A stretch of 64,000 nt of DNA from JAJFHI01 sp050633705 (GCA_050633705.1 JBOEGZ010000001.1:248001-312000); one strand, 5' to 3'; positions 17,055-25,813 are shown, counted from the first letter of the stretch. The notes: generated by a model from the sequence alone, not told the origin. Numbers and translations: made by a program.

Positions 17055-17096
17055 AAGAGCGCGGCCAAATTGGCGCGCGCTCTTAAAGGTCCTGAA
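17055..17096 (-). terminator. Terminator between kdsA and the small secreted gene
   Basis: A 9-bp stem AAGAGCGCG (17055-17063) with CGCGCTCTT (17076-17084) is extended by an inner GCC/GGC. On the minus strand it leads into a T-rich stretch (TTTATATTTTG), so it should end the transcript of the small gene at 17213-17434. It may also protect the kdsA mRNA 3' end. Confidence 0.65.
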
Positions 17097-17212
17097 AGGT
17101 ACGCTGCTAATCTGCTTTGGCAGCGATAGTACTTCTAAGCTTTACAGCTATGCTCGTCTTTTTGAATAGTATAGTCACGACACCAATGACGCCATTGATG
17201 TCGTGAACACAT

Positions 17213-17434
17213 TTAGTTTTCAAGAAGTGCAACAACTGTGTGCATGGGACTGCCGTGAGTCCCAAGACTTACATTACGGTTCATAGTTTCGAGACAGATA
17301 CGGTCCGTGCAGACCGCCTGTTGTGATTGAGTGGCAGCAGACAATGTTGCCACGCTGATTGATGCGATAAAGAGCCCGAAGGCTAAGACACAGGCGATAT
17401 GACCTGTTGCGCGAAGTACGAGTTCAAAAGTCAC
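17213..17434 (-). CDS. Small exported protein with CtrA-type box upstream
   Basis: Function unknown. The 73-residue open frame has a clear N-terminal hydrophobic signal (GHIACVLAFGLFIASISVATLSAA) and a mature part of about 40 residues with two Cys (VCTDRICLE) that could form a disulfide. It starts with GTG at 17434; GGAG lies 7 nt upstream. A terminator-like hairpin follows the stop. A perfect TTAA-N7-TTAAC motif is about 105 nt upstream. The combination of signal peptide, ribosome-binding site and terminator argues for a real gene despite its size. Confidence 0.6.
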   Translation of the reverse strand: MTFELVLRATGHIACVLAFGLFIASISVATLSAATQSQQAVCTDRICLETMNRNVSLGTHGSPMHTVVALLEN

Positions 17435-17760
17435 GTAGGGTCTCCTTGTGGCTTCGCGTTACACATACACCTTAAGAGACAAACTGATTGGGAGAGAGAG
17501 TTGTCCGATAAGTGTTGTTTATGGTGCGTCAACTATCCTTAACAAGACCTTAACGTTAGCAGATTCTAAACGTATTTGGCGATCCTGCAGCGCACCAAAT
17601 CGACAGATCCCTTTGCCCCGTCATTGGTAGACCGTTTAGGTGAATGCGCAACTCGTTGCAGGTGACCTGTCGCCCTGAGAGTTGATGGCTGACGAGGCTT
17701 GGTGAAACCGGACCCGATTTCCAATTGAAAAGTTCACCAAGATTGCGTCATGCCGTCTCG
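17435..17760. other. Intergenic region with CtrA-like box
   Basis: 326 nt between the small secreted gene and the end of the SDR gene, both on the minus strand. Apart from the CtrA-type motif I see nothing gene-like. It is the promoter region of the small secreted gene. Confidence 0.5.
17539..17554 (-). promoter_or_regulatory. CtrA-type binding site
   Basis: TTAA-CAAGACC-TTAAC matches the full CtrA consensus TTAA-N7-TTAA(C). It lies in the gap upstream of the small secreted gene. CtrA is the response regulator controlled by the CckA phosphorelay, and cckA is encoded in this window. Regulation is inferred from the motif only. Confidence 0.5.
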
Positions 17761-18570
17761 TTAATCACCTTTGAGATTTGCTTGCCTGGCAAGCTGGGCG
17801 GCGCGCTGCTGACGGACCAAAATTTTCGAAATTGAGAAATACAACCAATTTGGAATGACACGCATAAAGTTCATCAGCCACTTCATTCTGCGCGGAAATG
17901 TTATGTCGAATTTCTCCCGTTCCAGCCCTTTGATAATAAGGGCTGCGGCCTCATCAGACGAAATGATAAACGGCATCGGAAAGTCGTTTTGGGCGGTCAG
18001 GGGCGTGTCGACAAAGCCGGGGTTGATGACGCTGAGTTTGATTTTCGTTTCGGTTAGGTCGAGGGCCAGCGCCTCGCCAAATGCAATCAGCGCGGCTTTG
18101 GTCGGTGAGTAAGACGTCGCTCTTGGAAGGCCTCGAAAACCAGCGACAGACGCGACAATCGCAATATGTCCGCGATCGGCTTTGAGCATATCACCTAAAA
18201 CGGCTTCCACACCACTGGTCACGCCATTGTAGTTGATGGCCATTGTATGCGTGCAATCTTTGGCTTGGAAATCTTGATCGGCACGTTTGGATATGTAGGT
18301 TCCAGCATTCAAAAGAACGAGATCAAGCGGCCCAACTTCTTGTTTGATCTTTTCAGCCGTCTTCATCACGCCATCATGATCGGTGACGTCGAGTGGATAA
18401 GGTTTGATGTTGGGTTCGAGCTCTGCAAGTTCTGCCAGTTTGTCACTGGAGCGGGCGGAAGCGGCAACTGTTGTGCCCGCGCGCGCCAGACGCAGTGCGA
18501 CTTCGCGGCCGATACCAGTACTCGCTCCCGTTATCCATACGTTTTGCCATTTCGAAATTGGTTGTGGCAC
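17761..18570 (-). CDS. Short-chain dehydrogenase/reductase
   Basis: A 269-residue classical SDR with an N-terminal Rossmann fold. Visible are TGASTGIGREVALRLARAG (TGxxxGIG), the NAG motif in LLNAGTYIS, and the catalytic Tyr-Lys in SYSPTKAAL preceded by the Ser-rich strand IAVVASVAGF. An NADP preference is suggested by ASARSSDK after the second strand. The substrate is unknown. The C-terminus has an aromatic hydrophobic stretch (WLYFSISKIL) that could attach it to membranes. It is downstream of an ECF sigma gene on the same strand but separated by 339 nt. Confidence 0.88.
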   Translation of the reverse strand: MPQPISKWQNVWITGASTGIGREVALRLARAGTTVAASARSSDKLAELAELEPNIKPYPLDVTDHDGVMKTAEKIKQEVGPLDLVLLNAGTYISKRADQDFQAKDCTHTMAINYNGVTSGVEAVLGDMLKADRGHIAIVASVAGFRGLPRATSYSPTKAALIAFGEALALDLTETKIKLSVINPGFVDTPLTAQNDFPMPFIISSDEAAALIIKGLEREKFDITFPRRMKWLMNFMRVIPNWLYFSISKILVRQQRAAQLARQANLKGD

Positions 18571-18909
18571 GCGTGACCCACCTTTGTTGTTGGACTTGTC
18601 GACTGACGCGAAAATAAAGGTCCGTTAAAGCCTGGACCAATCGCGCCACTAAATCGGTGTATTTTGCCGGGCTTTCGCTCTTAATCAAGCAAATACAGCC
18701 TGCTTTTGAGTGTGTCACGGGTTCGTGTACAACATCGCAGTCCATAATTTCGACGCTGCCAACACCAAAAGGTGCAAAGTTGGAATTGTCGTTGCTGAGA
18801 AAAACTCTGCTAACACGCGCGATGGCGTATGCGTGTTGATGTATGGCCTTGCCGAGTTCACCTCATGACGGTCGCCGGTTTCGCGCGGCGTTTGAACAAT
18901 GCAAACCGG
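18571..18909. other. Gap between ECF sigma gene and SDR gene
   Basis: 339 nt lacking a gene I can support. This is the place where an anti-sigma gene would be expected after an ECF sigma gene, and none is present. Short frames here show no anti-sigma zinc motif (HxxxCxxC). Confidence 0.5.
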
Positions 18910-19506
18910 TTATTGAAGGTCCTCTAAGCATTCTCGAATTCTTTGATAGGCCAGGCGCATGCGCGACTTAACGGTCCCAAGTGGAAGGCTTAAGCGTTGG
19001 GATATTTCACTGTGAGACAGGCCTTCAATGTAAGAAAGGCTAATAACCTGGCGTTGGTCGTGTGGCAATTCTTGCAAGGCGTTTTGAACTCTAATTTTTC
19101 TCTCCCGCTCGGATGCCAACTCGTCGGGCAGTGGTTCGTCGGAAGATTCTTCTTTGTGCCCCTCAGGCAAAGCTTGCCAAGGAACCTCGCGACGCAGACG
19201 GTCGATGCGTAGGTTTCGTGCAATTGTGAAGATCCAGGTTGTGGGGCTCCCTTTTTCACTGGAATAGAGCCCAGCTTTTCGCCAGATGATGAGAAGCGTT
19301 TCTTGCGCGAGTTCTTCAGCGGTGTTGGCATCTGCACCTTGGCGTATCAGGTATGATTTCACACGTGGTACGAAATTCTCAAAAAGCTCCTGAAATGCCG
19401 CGCTGTCCTTGACGGCCGCAACGCGGGCCAGCAACTCTGACATTTCCTTATTCTTAGAAGTGCGAGGCTGTGCCCGTGCTTTTGTTTGCCGCTCCATAAG
19501 ATGCAC
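18910..19506 (-). CDS. ECF-type RNA polymerase sigma factor
   Basis: Directs RNA polymerase to a stress regulon. The 198 residues contain sigma region 2 (FENFVPRVKSYLIRQGADAN followed by TAEELAQETLLIIWRKAG, with the promoter-melting TTWIFTIARNLRIDRLRR). Region 4 follows (LQELPHDQRQVISLSYIEG and a helix-turn-helix LSHSEISQRLSLPLGTVKSR). It resembles the RpoE type that pairs with ChrR-like zinc anti-sigma factors, but no anti-sigma gene is adjacent. The start is uncertain: 19506, 19497 or 19443 (MSELLARV). Confidence 0.9.
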   Translation of the reverse strand: MHLMERQTKARAQPRTSKNKEMSELLARVAAVKDSAAFQELFENFVPRVKSYLIRQGADANTAEELAQETLLIIWRKAGLYSSEKGSPTTWIFTIARNLRIDRLRREVPWQALPEGHKEESSDEPLPDELASERERKIRVQNALQELPHDQRQVISLSYIEGLSHSEISQRLSLPLGTVKSRMRLAYQRIRECLEDLQ

Positions 19507-19884
19507 TCTATCTCAATTTTCTGCGGTTTTACAGGATGGTGTGTCACGGCGTAGTTTGTTTCTTGTTTTATTAAAGGGCCTTAGGCTTGGCGCTGAGCGC
19601 ATAGCAATATTTTGCGTCATGTCTAACTTTGGCAGCGGTCCAGTGTCGTTGTGCCGAAATTTCTTAAATAGCCAGGAAAACTCAGCTGACGGGATGGCAA
19701 AAACAGATGCAATTCATCTGTCATCTGATGGCCTTTTCCATAACTCTATCGTCAATTCTATCGTCTGGGGCATAGACGAGGGCCATTGCGGTGGTTACAT
19801 GTGCGCCTGACTTAATGGCCGCGCAACAGCGTGTTGGTCGATTTGGGCAGTTTGGCAACATCGCAAGGACGGGACACAGTGACA
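19507..19884. other. Divergent sigma factor/tkt intergenic region
   Basis: About 380 nt between divergent genes, expected to hold both promoters. I could not assign a confident ECF-dependent -35/-10 pair for autoregulation. No gene is visible. Confidence 0.4.
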
Positions 19885-21885
19885 ATGGGTGACGCGCAGG
19901 CAACCGAGGTTGGGCACAAGGATATGGCCAATGCCATCCGGGCCTTAGCGATGGATGGGGTTCAAGCTGCAAAGTCTGGCCACCCAGGCATGCCATTAGG
20001 CATGGCAGATGTCGCGACGGTGCTGTTCAAAGAGCATTTGAGCTTTGACGCCAACGCTCCCGATTGGCCCAACCGCGACCGCTTCGTTTTGTCGGCGGGC
20101 CATGGTTCGATGCTGCTTTATGCGCTTTTGTATTTGAACGGCTATCCAGGAATGACGATCGAAGAGATCAAGAACTTCCGTCAACTGGGTGCGAAAACCG
20201 CCGGTCATCCCGAATATGGTCATGCCGCTGGCATTGAAACGACGACCGGTCCATTGGGCCAGGGGATTGCGAACGCGGTTGGTATGGCGTTGGCCGAACG
20301 GCTGCTGAACGCTCGTGTTGGAGATGACCTTTGTGATCACAACACCTACGCGATTGCCGGAGACGGCTGCTTGATGGAAGGCGTCAGCCAGGAAGCAATT
20401 TCGTTGGCCGGCCATCTTGGTCTTGGCAAATTGATTGTGTTGTTTGATGACAACGCAATTTCAATTGATGGGGCAACAGACCTTGCGACGTCCGATGATG
20501 TTCACGGTCGTTTCAAAGCAAGTGGATGGAATACGCTGCAGGTTGACGGTCATGACCGAGAGGCTGTGTCAAAGGCGATTGCCACTGCGAAGGCTGATGC
20601 TTCCAAACCCTGGCTTATTGCCTGCAAAACGCAAATTGGTTTTGGCTCACCCAACCGCGCCGGAACAGCGCGGGCGCACGGAGAGCCTTTGGGGCCGGAA
20701 GAAATTGCACTGACACGAGAGAACCTGGGTTGGTCGTATGGTCCGTTTGAAGTTCCAGACGAGATTTTGTCAGCTTGGCGTCACGCTGGCGCGCGCGGCT
20801 CGGCCACCCGGCAAGCCTGGTTGCGTAAATTTGGCGCTGCTGACGAGCCTGCCAAAGCGCTGCTGAGTGCGCCAACGGCGGCATCACGTTCCGGCGCAAT
20901 TGAAAAAGCGATTGCGGCCGCGAAGTCGGAATTTGCAAGCGACGAGAAGAAGCGTGCAACGCGGGTGTGGTCTCAGTTGGTCTTGGAGCATCTTGTTCCA
21001 GCCGTGCCAGAACTGATTGGCGGTTCTGCTGATTTGACCGGATCGAACGGCACCAAAACATCACATCACACAGCCGTTGCTGGTGACAATTTTGCTGGCA
21101 ATTACATTCACTACGGTGTGCGTGAGCATGGCATGGCCGCCGCCATGAACGGCCTGGCCTTGCATGGCGGTGTTGTGCCTTATGGCGCGACGTTCATGGT
21201 TTTCACTGATTACTGCCGTCCGTCGATGCGCCTTTCGGCATTGATGAAGCAGCGCGTGATTTACGTTATGACGCATGATTCAATTGGCTTGGGTGAAGAC
21301 GGCCCAACCCACCAGCCGGTCGAACATTTGGCGGCGATGCGGGCGATTCCAAATCTCAATGTTCTACGCCCTGCAGATGCTATGGAAACTGCTGAATGCT
21401 GGCAGATTGCATTGGAAGAGGTGGACGCGCCGACAATGCTGGCGCTAACCCGCCAGGGGGTTGCAAAATTGCGCCCTGAGGTCACGAACGAGAACCTCTG
21501 TCGTAAAGGTGCTTACGTGTTGCATGAGCCAGAAGGTGGGCGCGATGTGACGTTGATTTCAACGGGCTCGGAAGTTGGCTTGGCGAAACAAGCAGCTGAT
21601 GAACTGGCAAAGGCGGGCATTGCAGCCGCTGTTGTTTCGATGCCGGGTTTTCGCCAATTCAAAAATCAGAATGCAGCTTATCAACAAGCCACGCTTGGCG
21701 ATGCACCACGTATCGCGATTGAAGCGGCGATCGAACAAGGCTGGCGGGAATGGCTCAGACCAGACGACGCCTTTATTGGTTTGAGCGATTTCGGAGCTTC
21801 CGCACCCATCGATGCTCTCTATAACCACTTCGGCATTACTGTCGATGGCATTGTTCAAAAGGCAAAGGCGTTGGCTGGCAAATAA
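19885..21885 (+). CDS. tkt: Transketolase
   Basis: Thiamine-diphosphate enzyme of the non-oxidative pentose phosphate pathway. The ATG at 19885 (MGDAQATEVG) gives 666 residues; a longer in-frame start at 19831 is less likely. Conserved blocks are KSGHPGMPLGMADVATVLF, the ThDP/Mg motif GDGCLMEGVSQEAISLAGHL, GIGxxG-type VGMALAERL, and in the pyrimidine domain GVREHGMAAAMNGLALHGG. It begins the tkt-pgk-gph-thiD series on the plus strand. The glyceraldehyde-3-phosphate dehydrogenase gene that often lies between tkt and pgk in relatives is missing. Confidence 0.96.
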   Translation: MGDAQATEVGHKDMANAIRALAMDGVQAAKSGHPGMPLGMADVATVLFKEHLSFDANAPDWPNRDRFVLSAGHGSMLLYALLYLNGYPGMTIEEIKNFRQLGAKTAGHPEYGHAAGIETTTGPLGQGIANAVGMALAERLLNARVGDDLCDHNTYAIAGDGCLMEGVSQEAISLAGHLGLGKLIVLFDDNAISIDGATDLATSDDVHGRFKASGWNTLQVDGHDREAVSKAIATAKADASKPWLIACKTQIGFGSPNRAGTARAHGEPLGPEEIALTRENLGWSYGPFEVPDEILSAWRHAGARGSATRQAWLRKFGAADEPAKALLSAPTAASRSGAIEKAIAAAKSEFASDEKKRATRVWSQLVLEHLVPAVPELIGGSADLTGSNGTKTSHHTAVAGDNFAGNYIHYGVREHGMAAAMNGLALHGGVVPYGATFMVFTDYCRPSMRLSALMKQRVIYVMTHDSIGLGEDGPTHQPVEHLAAMRAIPNLNVLRPADAMETAECWQIALEEVDAPTMLALTRQGVAKLRPEVTNENLCRKGAYVLHEPEGGRDVTLISTGSEVGLAKQAADELAKAGIAAAVVSMPGFRQFKNQNAAYQQATLGDAPRIAIEAAIEQGWREWLRPDDAFIGLSDFGASAPIDALYNHFGITVDGIVQKAKALAGK

Positions 21886-21956
21886 TGTTCGCCAATGTTC
21901 CAATTCGGGCTCAGTAGGTCCTTTGGTTTTTAACGATTTGAATGGGGGGAGCGTCG

Positions 21957-23165
21957 GTGGATTTAGCGCACCTGAAGAGTATCAAGGATGTCGATGTCGC
22001 CGGCAAGCGCGTATTAATTCGTGTCGATTTGAACGTGCCACTACACGAAAGTGTGGTGACAGATGCAACGCGTATCGAACGCATTTTGCCAGCCCTAACG
22101 GATCTATCGGATCGTGGCGCCAGGGTTATTGTGTTATCCCACTTTGGCCGACCGAAAGGTAAGGTTGTAGCTGAGTTTTCGCTCAAACCCATCGCTCAGA
22201 ATATGAATTTGATGATTGAAGGCGGTGTGGGGTTTGTCGATGACTGTATTGGTCCATTAGCCGAAAAAGCCGCACAGCAAATGCACGACGGTGATGTCGT
22301 TATTTTTGAGAATGTGCGATTTCATGTCGGTGAAGAAGCCAACGACGATGCGTTTGCCAAAGCGCTGGCGGCCAACGGTGAAATTTTCGTCAATGAAGCC
22401 TTTTCATCTTCACACCGCGCGCATGCCTCAACCGACGCTATAACCAGGCTTCTGCCTTCTTATGCTGGCCCTTTGATGATGGCAGAAATCACCGCACTGC
22501 AGGCGGCGTTGGGCGATCCTGAACGACCAACCGTTGCCTTGGTGGGCGGCGCTAAGGTGTCGACCAAAATTTCTGTACTGACCAACCTTATGGACAAAGT
22601 TGATAAGCTGATCATTGGCGGCGGAATGGCCAATACATTTCTGCAAGCTCAGGGGATTGACGTTGGTACGTCGTTGGCCGAGCCGGATTTTCACGAAACG
22701 GCACGCGAAATAATGTCCTTGGCGGCGGCAAAGAATTGCGAACTGCTTTTGCCTAAAGATGTTGTTGTCGCGACTGAATTTAAGGCTGGCGCGAAGGCCG
22801 AAACCGTTGATGTCGATAACGTCCCATCCGGCTCAATGATCCTCGATGTTGGGCCAGCTTCGATTGAGCATCTGGCACATGTCCTGTCGCAATGCCGGAC
22901 ACTGTTGTGGAATGGGCCAATGGGCGCATTTGAGATTGATCCTTTCGGTGCTGGCACATTTGCATTGGCCAACGAAGCTGCAAAACTCACGCGCGAAGGC
23001 AAGTTGACGTCGATTGCTGGCGGTGGTGATACGGTTGCTGCGTTAAACCAAGCCGGTGTTAGCGAAGACTTTAGTTACATCTCGACAGCAGGTGGCGCGT
23101 TTCTGGAGTGGCTTGAAGGTCGTGAGTTGCCCGGTGTCGCAGCGCTGGCGCGCCAGCCATTTTGA
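21957..23165 (+). CDS. pgk: Phosphoglycerate kinase
   Basis: Glycolytic and gluconeogenic kinase interconverting 1,3-bisphosphoglycerate and 3-phosphoglycerate. The GTG at 21957 is preferred because GGGGGGAG stands 5 nt before it; an in-frame ATG at 21942 would place that sequence inside the gene. The protein is about 402 residues. Motifs include LIRVDLNVPLHE, LSHFGRPKGKV, VNEAFSSSHRAHAS, GGAKVSTKISVL, WNGPMGAFE and the C-terminal GGGDTVAAL. It is 71 nt after tkt and almost abuts gph. Confidence 0.96.
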   Translation: MDLAHLKSIKDVDVAGKRVLIRVDLNVPLHESVVTDATRIERILPALTDLSDRGARVIVLSHFGRPKGKVVAEFSLKPIAQNMNLMIEGGVGFVDDCIGPLAEKAAQQMHDGDVVIFENVRFHVGEEANDDAFAKALAANGEIFVNEAFSSSHRAHASTDAITRLLPSYAGPLMMAEITALQAALGDPERPTVALVGGAKVSTKISVLTNLMDKVDKLIIGGGMANTFLQAQGIDVGTSLAEPDFHETAREIMSLAAAKNCELLLPKDVVVATEFKAGAKAETVDVDNVPSGSMILDVGPASIEHLAHVLSQCRTLLWNGPMGAFEIDPFGAGTFALANEAAKLTREGKLTSIAGGGDTVAALNQAGVSEDFSYISTAGGAFLEWLEGRELPGVAALARQPF

Positions 23166-23179
23166 ATGAAACCTCGCCC

Positions 23180-23851
23180 GTGACAAACCTTCCCAAAGCC
23201 GTCTTCTTTGATCTTGATGGAACGTTGGTCGACAGTATCGGCGACATCCGCCATGCTTTGAATTTGGCGGTGTCGTTGAAGGGCGTTGGCCCGTTCGACG
23301 AAGCTGCTGTGCGCACGATGGTTGGTGCAGGAGCGGTGAAGCTTATCATTCGCGCAATGCTTAGCGCTCAAATGACCCCTAATCAGTTCGACGCGCAGTA
23401 TTTGAAAGCGGCGTTCATCGCTGCCTATAAAGCTTCGTCCCATGAAAAGACAAAAGTGTATCCAAATGCGCGCGAGACACTTGAGGTTTTGCGGGCCTCA
23501 GGTTGCAAGGTGGCGGTGGTCAGCAACAAACCGCATGAGTTGACAGAAAAAGCTGTCGATGGCCTCAAGCTTTCTCCCTTGTTTGACGCTGTGTTGGGTG
23601 GCAGCGATGCGCACGCCTTAAAGCCGTCTGGTGCAATGATTTTGGCTGTCGCGGACGGCATGGGGCTGTCACCCGACAACATCATCATGGTTGGAGATAG
23701 CGCCAATGATGTTGAAGCGGCCCGGGCTGCCGGGTGCCGAGTTGTTGTTGTCGACTATGGCTATAGCGACCGTCCTGCGCGCGAACTTGAAGCTGATGGT
23801 GTAATTTCGTGTTTGAGCGAATTGCCAGGGTTGCTGTCTAAAATTGCTTAA
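23180..23851 (+). CDS. gph: Phosphoglycolate phosphatase (HAD family)
   Basis: HAD-superfamily phosphatase. Motif I is FFDLDGTLVDS, motif II VVSNKP and motif III/IV VGDSANDVEAARAAG with preceding LKPSG (Lys). Together with the alpha-helical cap this matches Gph, which removes 2-phosphoglycolate. The start is either GTG at 23180 (MTNLPKAVFF) or TTG at 23162, which would overlap the pgk stop by 4 nt. Substrate assignment within HAD proteins is inferred. Confidence 0.85.
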   Translation: MTNLPKAVFFDLDGTLVDSIGDIRHALNLAVSLKGVGPFDEAAVRTMVGAGAVKLIIRAMLSAQMTPNQFDAQYLKAAFIAAYKASSHEKTKVYPNARETLEVLRASGCKVAVVSNKPHELTEKAVDGLKLSPLFDAVLGGSDAHALKPSGAMILAVADGMGLSPDNIIMVGDSANDVEAARAAGCRVVVVDYGYSDRPARELEADGVISCLSELPGLLSKIA

Positions 23852-23864
23852 ATTCTGATAGCTA

Positions 23865-23935
23865 ACTCGCATTCGCCGACGGCCCCAGAGGCAATCTGAG
23901 AAGGTCAGGCGTTGTCTGGCCTCTGCGTTGCGAGT
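23865..23935 (+). promoter_or_regulatory. Nested hairpin in the thiD leader
   Basis: ACTCGCA (23865-23871) pairs with TGCGAGT (23929-23935), enclosing CAGAGGC (23886-23892) paired with GCCTCTG (23919-23925). It lies between gph and thiD, about 70 nt before the thiD start. There is no T-run, so it is a leader structure or processing site rather than a terminator. It does not fit the thiamine-pyrophosphate riboswitch consensus. Confidence 0.4.
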
Positions 23936-24006
23936 AGGACTGAAGCGGGGGCAAGCCTTCTGTCCCCACGATCTGAAACCGACCTTAACACCGGAGCGTT
24001 CTTATC

Positions 24007-24840
24007 GTGTCGAAACCAACACCACGTCATACAACTTTGCCGGTCGCACTGACCATTGCAGGCTCAGATTCCTCTGGCGGGGCTGGCATTCAAGCAGATC
24101 TTAAAACGTTCACAGCACAAGGTGTTTATGGGGCAAGTGTTTTAACAGCCCTGACAGCCCAGAACACAACAGGCGTGGCAGCGGTCCATCAAGTGCCGGC
24201 AGATTTCGTAAGCGCGCAAATGGCAGCCGTTGGATCAGACCTGCAAGTTCGGGCAACGAAAACGGGCATGTTGTTTGACGCCTCGTGCATCAACGCCATT
24301 GCGGACACGCTGGAGGCGTATTCTTTTGGCCCGGTTATCGTTGATCCCGTCATGATTGCCACAAGCGGAGATCAATTGTTGGCCGATGATGCAGTTGACG
24401 CCATGAAAAGCAAAATGTTCCCACATGCTGAATTGATAACACCGAATTTGGCAGAGGCGGCACGCCTTCTTGATGGACCAAAAGCCGACAGTGTTGAGGC
24501 AATGATTGAGCAAGCAACGGCGCTCTTTAAGCTTGGCTGTCAGGCTGTGTTGGTGAAGGGGGGGCATAGCCATCTCAGTCAAGCGGTTGATGTTTTGTTT
24601 GACGGCGTTGAGATTTCAACGTTTGCAAAACCGCGCATTGATACGCGCAATAAGCACGGGACCGGCTGTACACTATCTGCCGCGATTGCCGCCAACCGCG
24701 CCAAAGGTCTTGCGCTGCATGACGCGATTGATGGCGCCAAAACTTATGTTTGGGAAGCTTTGGTGGCGGCAAAAGATGTGGTGTTTGGCAAAGGCCAAGG
24801 CCCCCTCGATCACGTCTATAAAATCAAGGGTGGGCATTGA
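24007..24840 (+). CDS. thiD: Hydroxymethylpyrimidine/phosphomethylpyrimidine kinase ThiD
   Basis: Phosphorylates HMP and HMP-P in thiamine synthesis and salvage. It is a 277-residue ribokinase-like fold with TIAGSDSSGGAGIQADLKTF (substrate loop), GVYGASVLTALTAQNTTGV, VLVKGGHSH, and the anion-hole GTGCTLSAAIAAN with catalytic Cys/Thr region. It starts with GTG at 24007. It is not accompanied by thiE or thiC here. Thiamine supply next to the ThDP enzyme transketolase is suggestive, though they are probably separate transcripts. Confidence 0.93.
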   Translation: MSKPTPRHTTLPVALTIAGSDSSGGAGIQADLKTFTAQGVYGASVLTALTAQNTTGVAAVHQVPADFVSAQMAAVGSDLQVRATKTGMLFDASCINAIADTLEAYSFGPVIVDPVMIATSGDQLLADDAVDAMKSKMFPHAELITPNLAEAARLLDGPKADSVEAMIEQATALFKLGCQAVLVKGGHSHLSQAVDVLFDGVEISTFAKPRIDTRNKHGTGCTLSAAIAANRAKGLALHDAIDGAKTYVWEALVAAKDVVFGKGQGPLDHVYKIKGGH

Positions 24841-25052
24841 GCCAGCCGATGCGTTGGTGCCTGGTTCTTATCATGGCAAGTCTAACAGACGTTTCAAACC
24901 GCCGGTCAATGCCAAGTGTCTGGACAATTTTTGTGCAGCAATGTCACACTCAGGCAGAGGAATGACTTGGAGATAATACAAACGCCGACTTTTGCCTCAA
25001 AATAGGAATTTGTCGACCAAATCGAACGGTCGTGAAATTGTGAGGATTTCAA

Positions 25053-25553
25053 ATGCTTGCGAAACTTTCGACACGATGGGCGCGTGCTGTGTCGTCACTG
25101 GCGATTGTTGCTGGCGTCATTGCAATGACATCCCTATCGGTCGCGGCAAACCCCATCAGCAAGTTGCCAGGTCGGTGGACGGGCTGGGGGTCTGTCACAC
25201 ACAAAGGTGGTGCGAAAGAACAACTAAAATGCGTTGCAACTTACTTTGTAGAAAACTCTGGAAAGGATATTCGCCAGAACCTGCGTTGTGCGAGCAAAGG
25301 TTATAAAATCGATGCGGTTGCAAACTTTAAGATCAATTCCTCCTCTGTTTCTGGTAATTGGACGGAACGCATTCAATCTGAAACAGGGACGGTCTCTGGG
25401 CGGATGACACAGAAAGGTTTTCGGCTCGCAATACGCGGACGAGACTTTTCAGCCGCCATGACTTTGTCGACAACGTCCTGCAAGCAGAGCATCAATATTG
25501 CACCGCAAGGTTTGTCTATTACTCGTATTTCAATTGGCCTGGCGAAGTGTTGA
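25053..25553 (+). CDS. Exported hypothetical protein (Hyphomicrobiales type)
   Basis: A 166-residue protein with a signal peptide (VSSLAIVAGVIAMTSLSVAANP). The mature beta-rich domain begins LPGRWTGWGSVTHKGGAKEQLKC. It has four spaced Cys (KCVATYF, LRCASKGYKIDA, SCKQSIN, LAKC) probably forming two disulfides. Repeated SVSG and TVSG strands suggest a small beta-barrel or lipocalin-like fold. I recall related unnamed proteins in Hyphomicrobiales, but no function. It is a single gene; a strong terminator 220 nt downstream may serve it or a separate RNA. Confidence 0.75.
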   Translation: MLAKLSTRWARAVSSLAIVAGVIAMTSLSVAANPISKLPGRWTGWGSVTHKGGAKEQLKCVATYFVENSGKDIRQNLRCASKGYKIDAVANFKINSSSVSGNWTERIQSETGTVSGRMTQKGFRLAIRGRDFSAAMTLSTTSCKQSINIAPQGLSITRISIGLAKC

Positions 25554-25689
25554 GAGTTGCGATCCGCATACAAACTTTTTTGCAGCCGCGTAATCAAGAG
25601 TGTGACTGCAAGGCATCTCGCAGCCACTTATAAAGGTCGTTGCGTAATGCACTTCTTGAATTTCATCGCCAATCTTGACTACAGTGACA

Positions 25690-25813
25690 GCGGTTCGAGC
25701 GCGCAGCGCGCTCACCTGCCTGGGGGGGCAGGGTTCACGGGGGGAATGGCTTCCTTACTTGAGCTCATAATAGAAAACCGATCCGCGGATGACCCGGATC
25801 GGTTTTCTTTTTG
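25690..25813 (+). ncRNA. Candidate small RNA or structured 3' UTR
   Basis: Three consecutive hairpins end in a textbook terminator: GAGCGC/GCGCTC (25697-25713), CCTGCC/GGCAGG (25715-25732), then the 12-bp terminator stem at 25774-25806. A G-rich single-stranded segment (GGGGGGAAT) lies between them. No open frame of note is present. The distance of 220 nt from the preceding stop makes an independent or processed RNA plausible. Confidence 0.35.
25774..25813 (+). terminator. Strong intrinsic terminator
   Basis: AAAACCGATCCG (25774-25785) pairs perfectly with CGGATCGGTTTT (25795-25806) around a 9-nt loop. The stem is followed by CTTTTT on the plus strand. Confidence 0.85.

Noticed and set aside
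23881..24006. CTGAGA hexamer upstream of thiD as part of a TPP riboswitch
   Set aside because: The partner element ACC..GAACCTGATC and the three-way junction arrangement are missing, so the aptamer cannot form.
25530..25715. Minus-strand 61-codon frame near the exported protein
   Set aside because: It overlaps the end of a better-supported gene, has no ribosome-binding site and no recognisable protein character.
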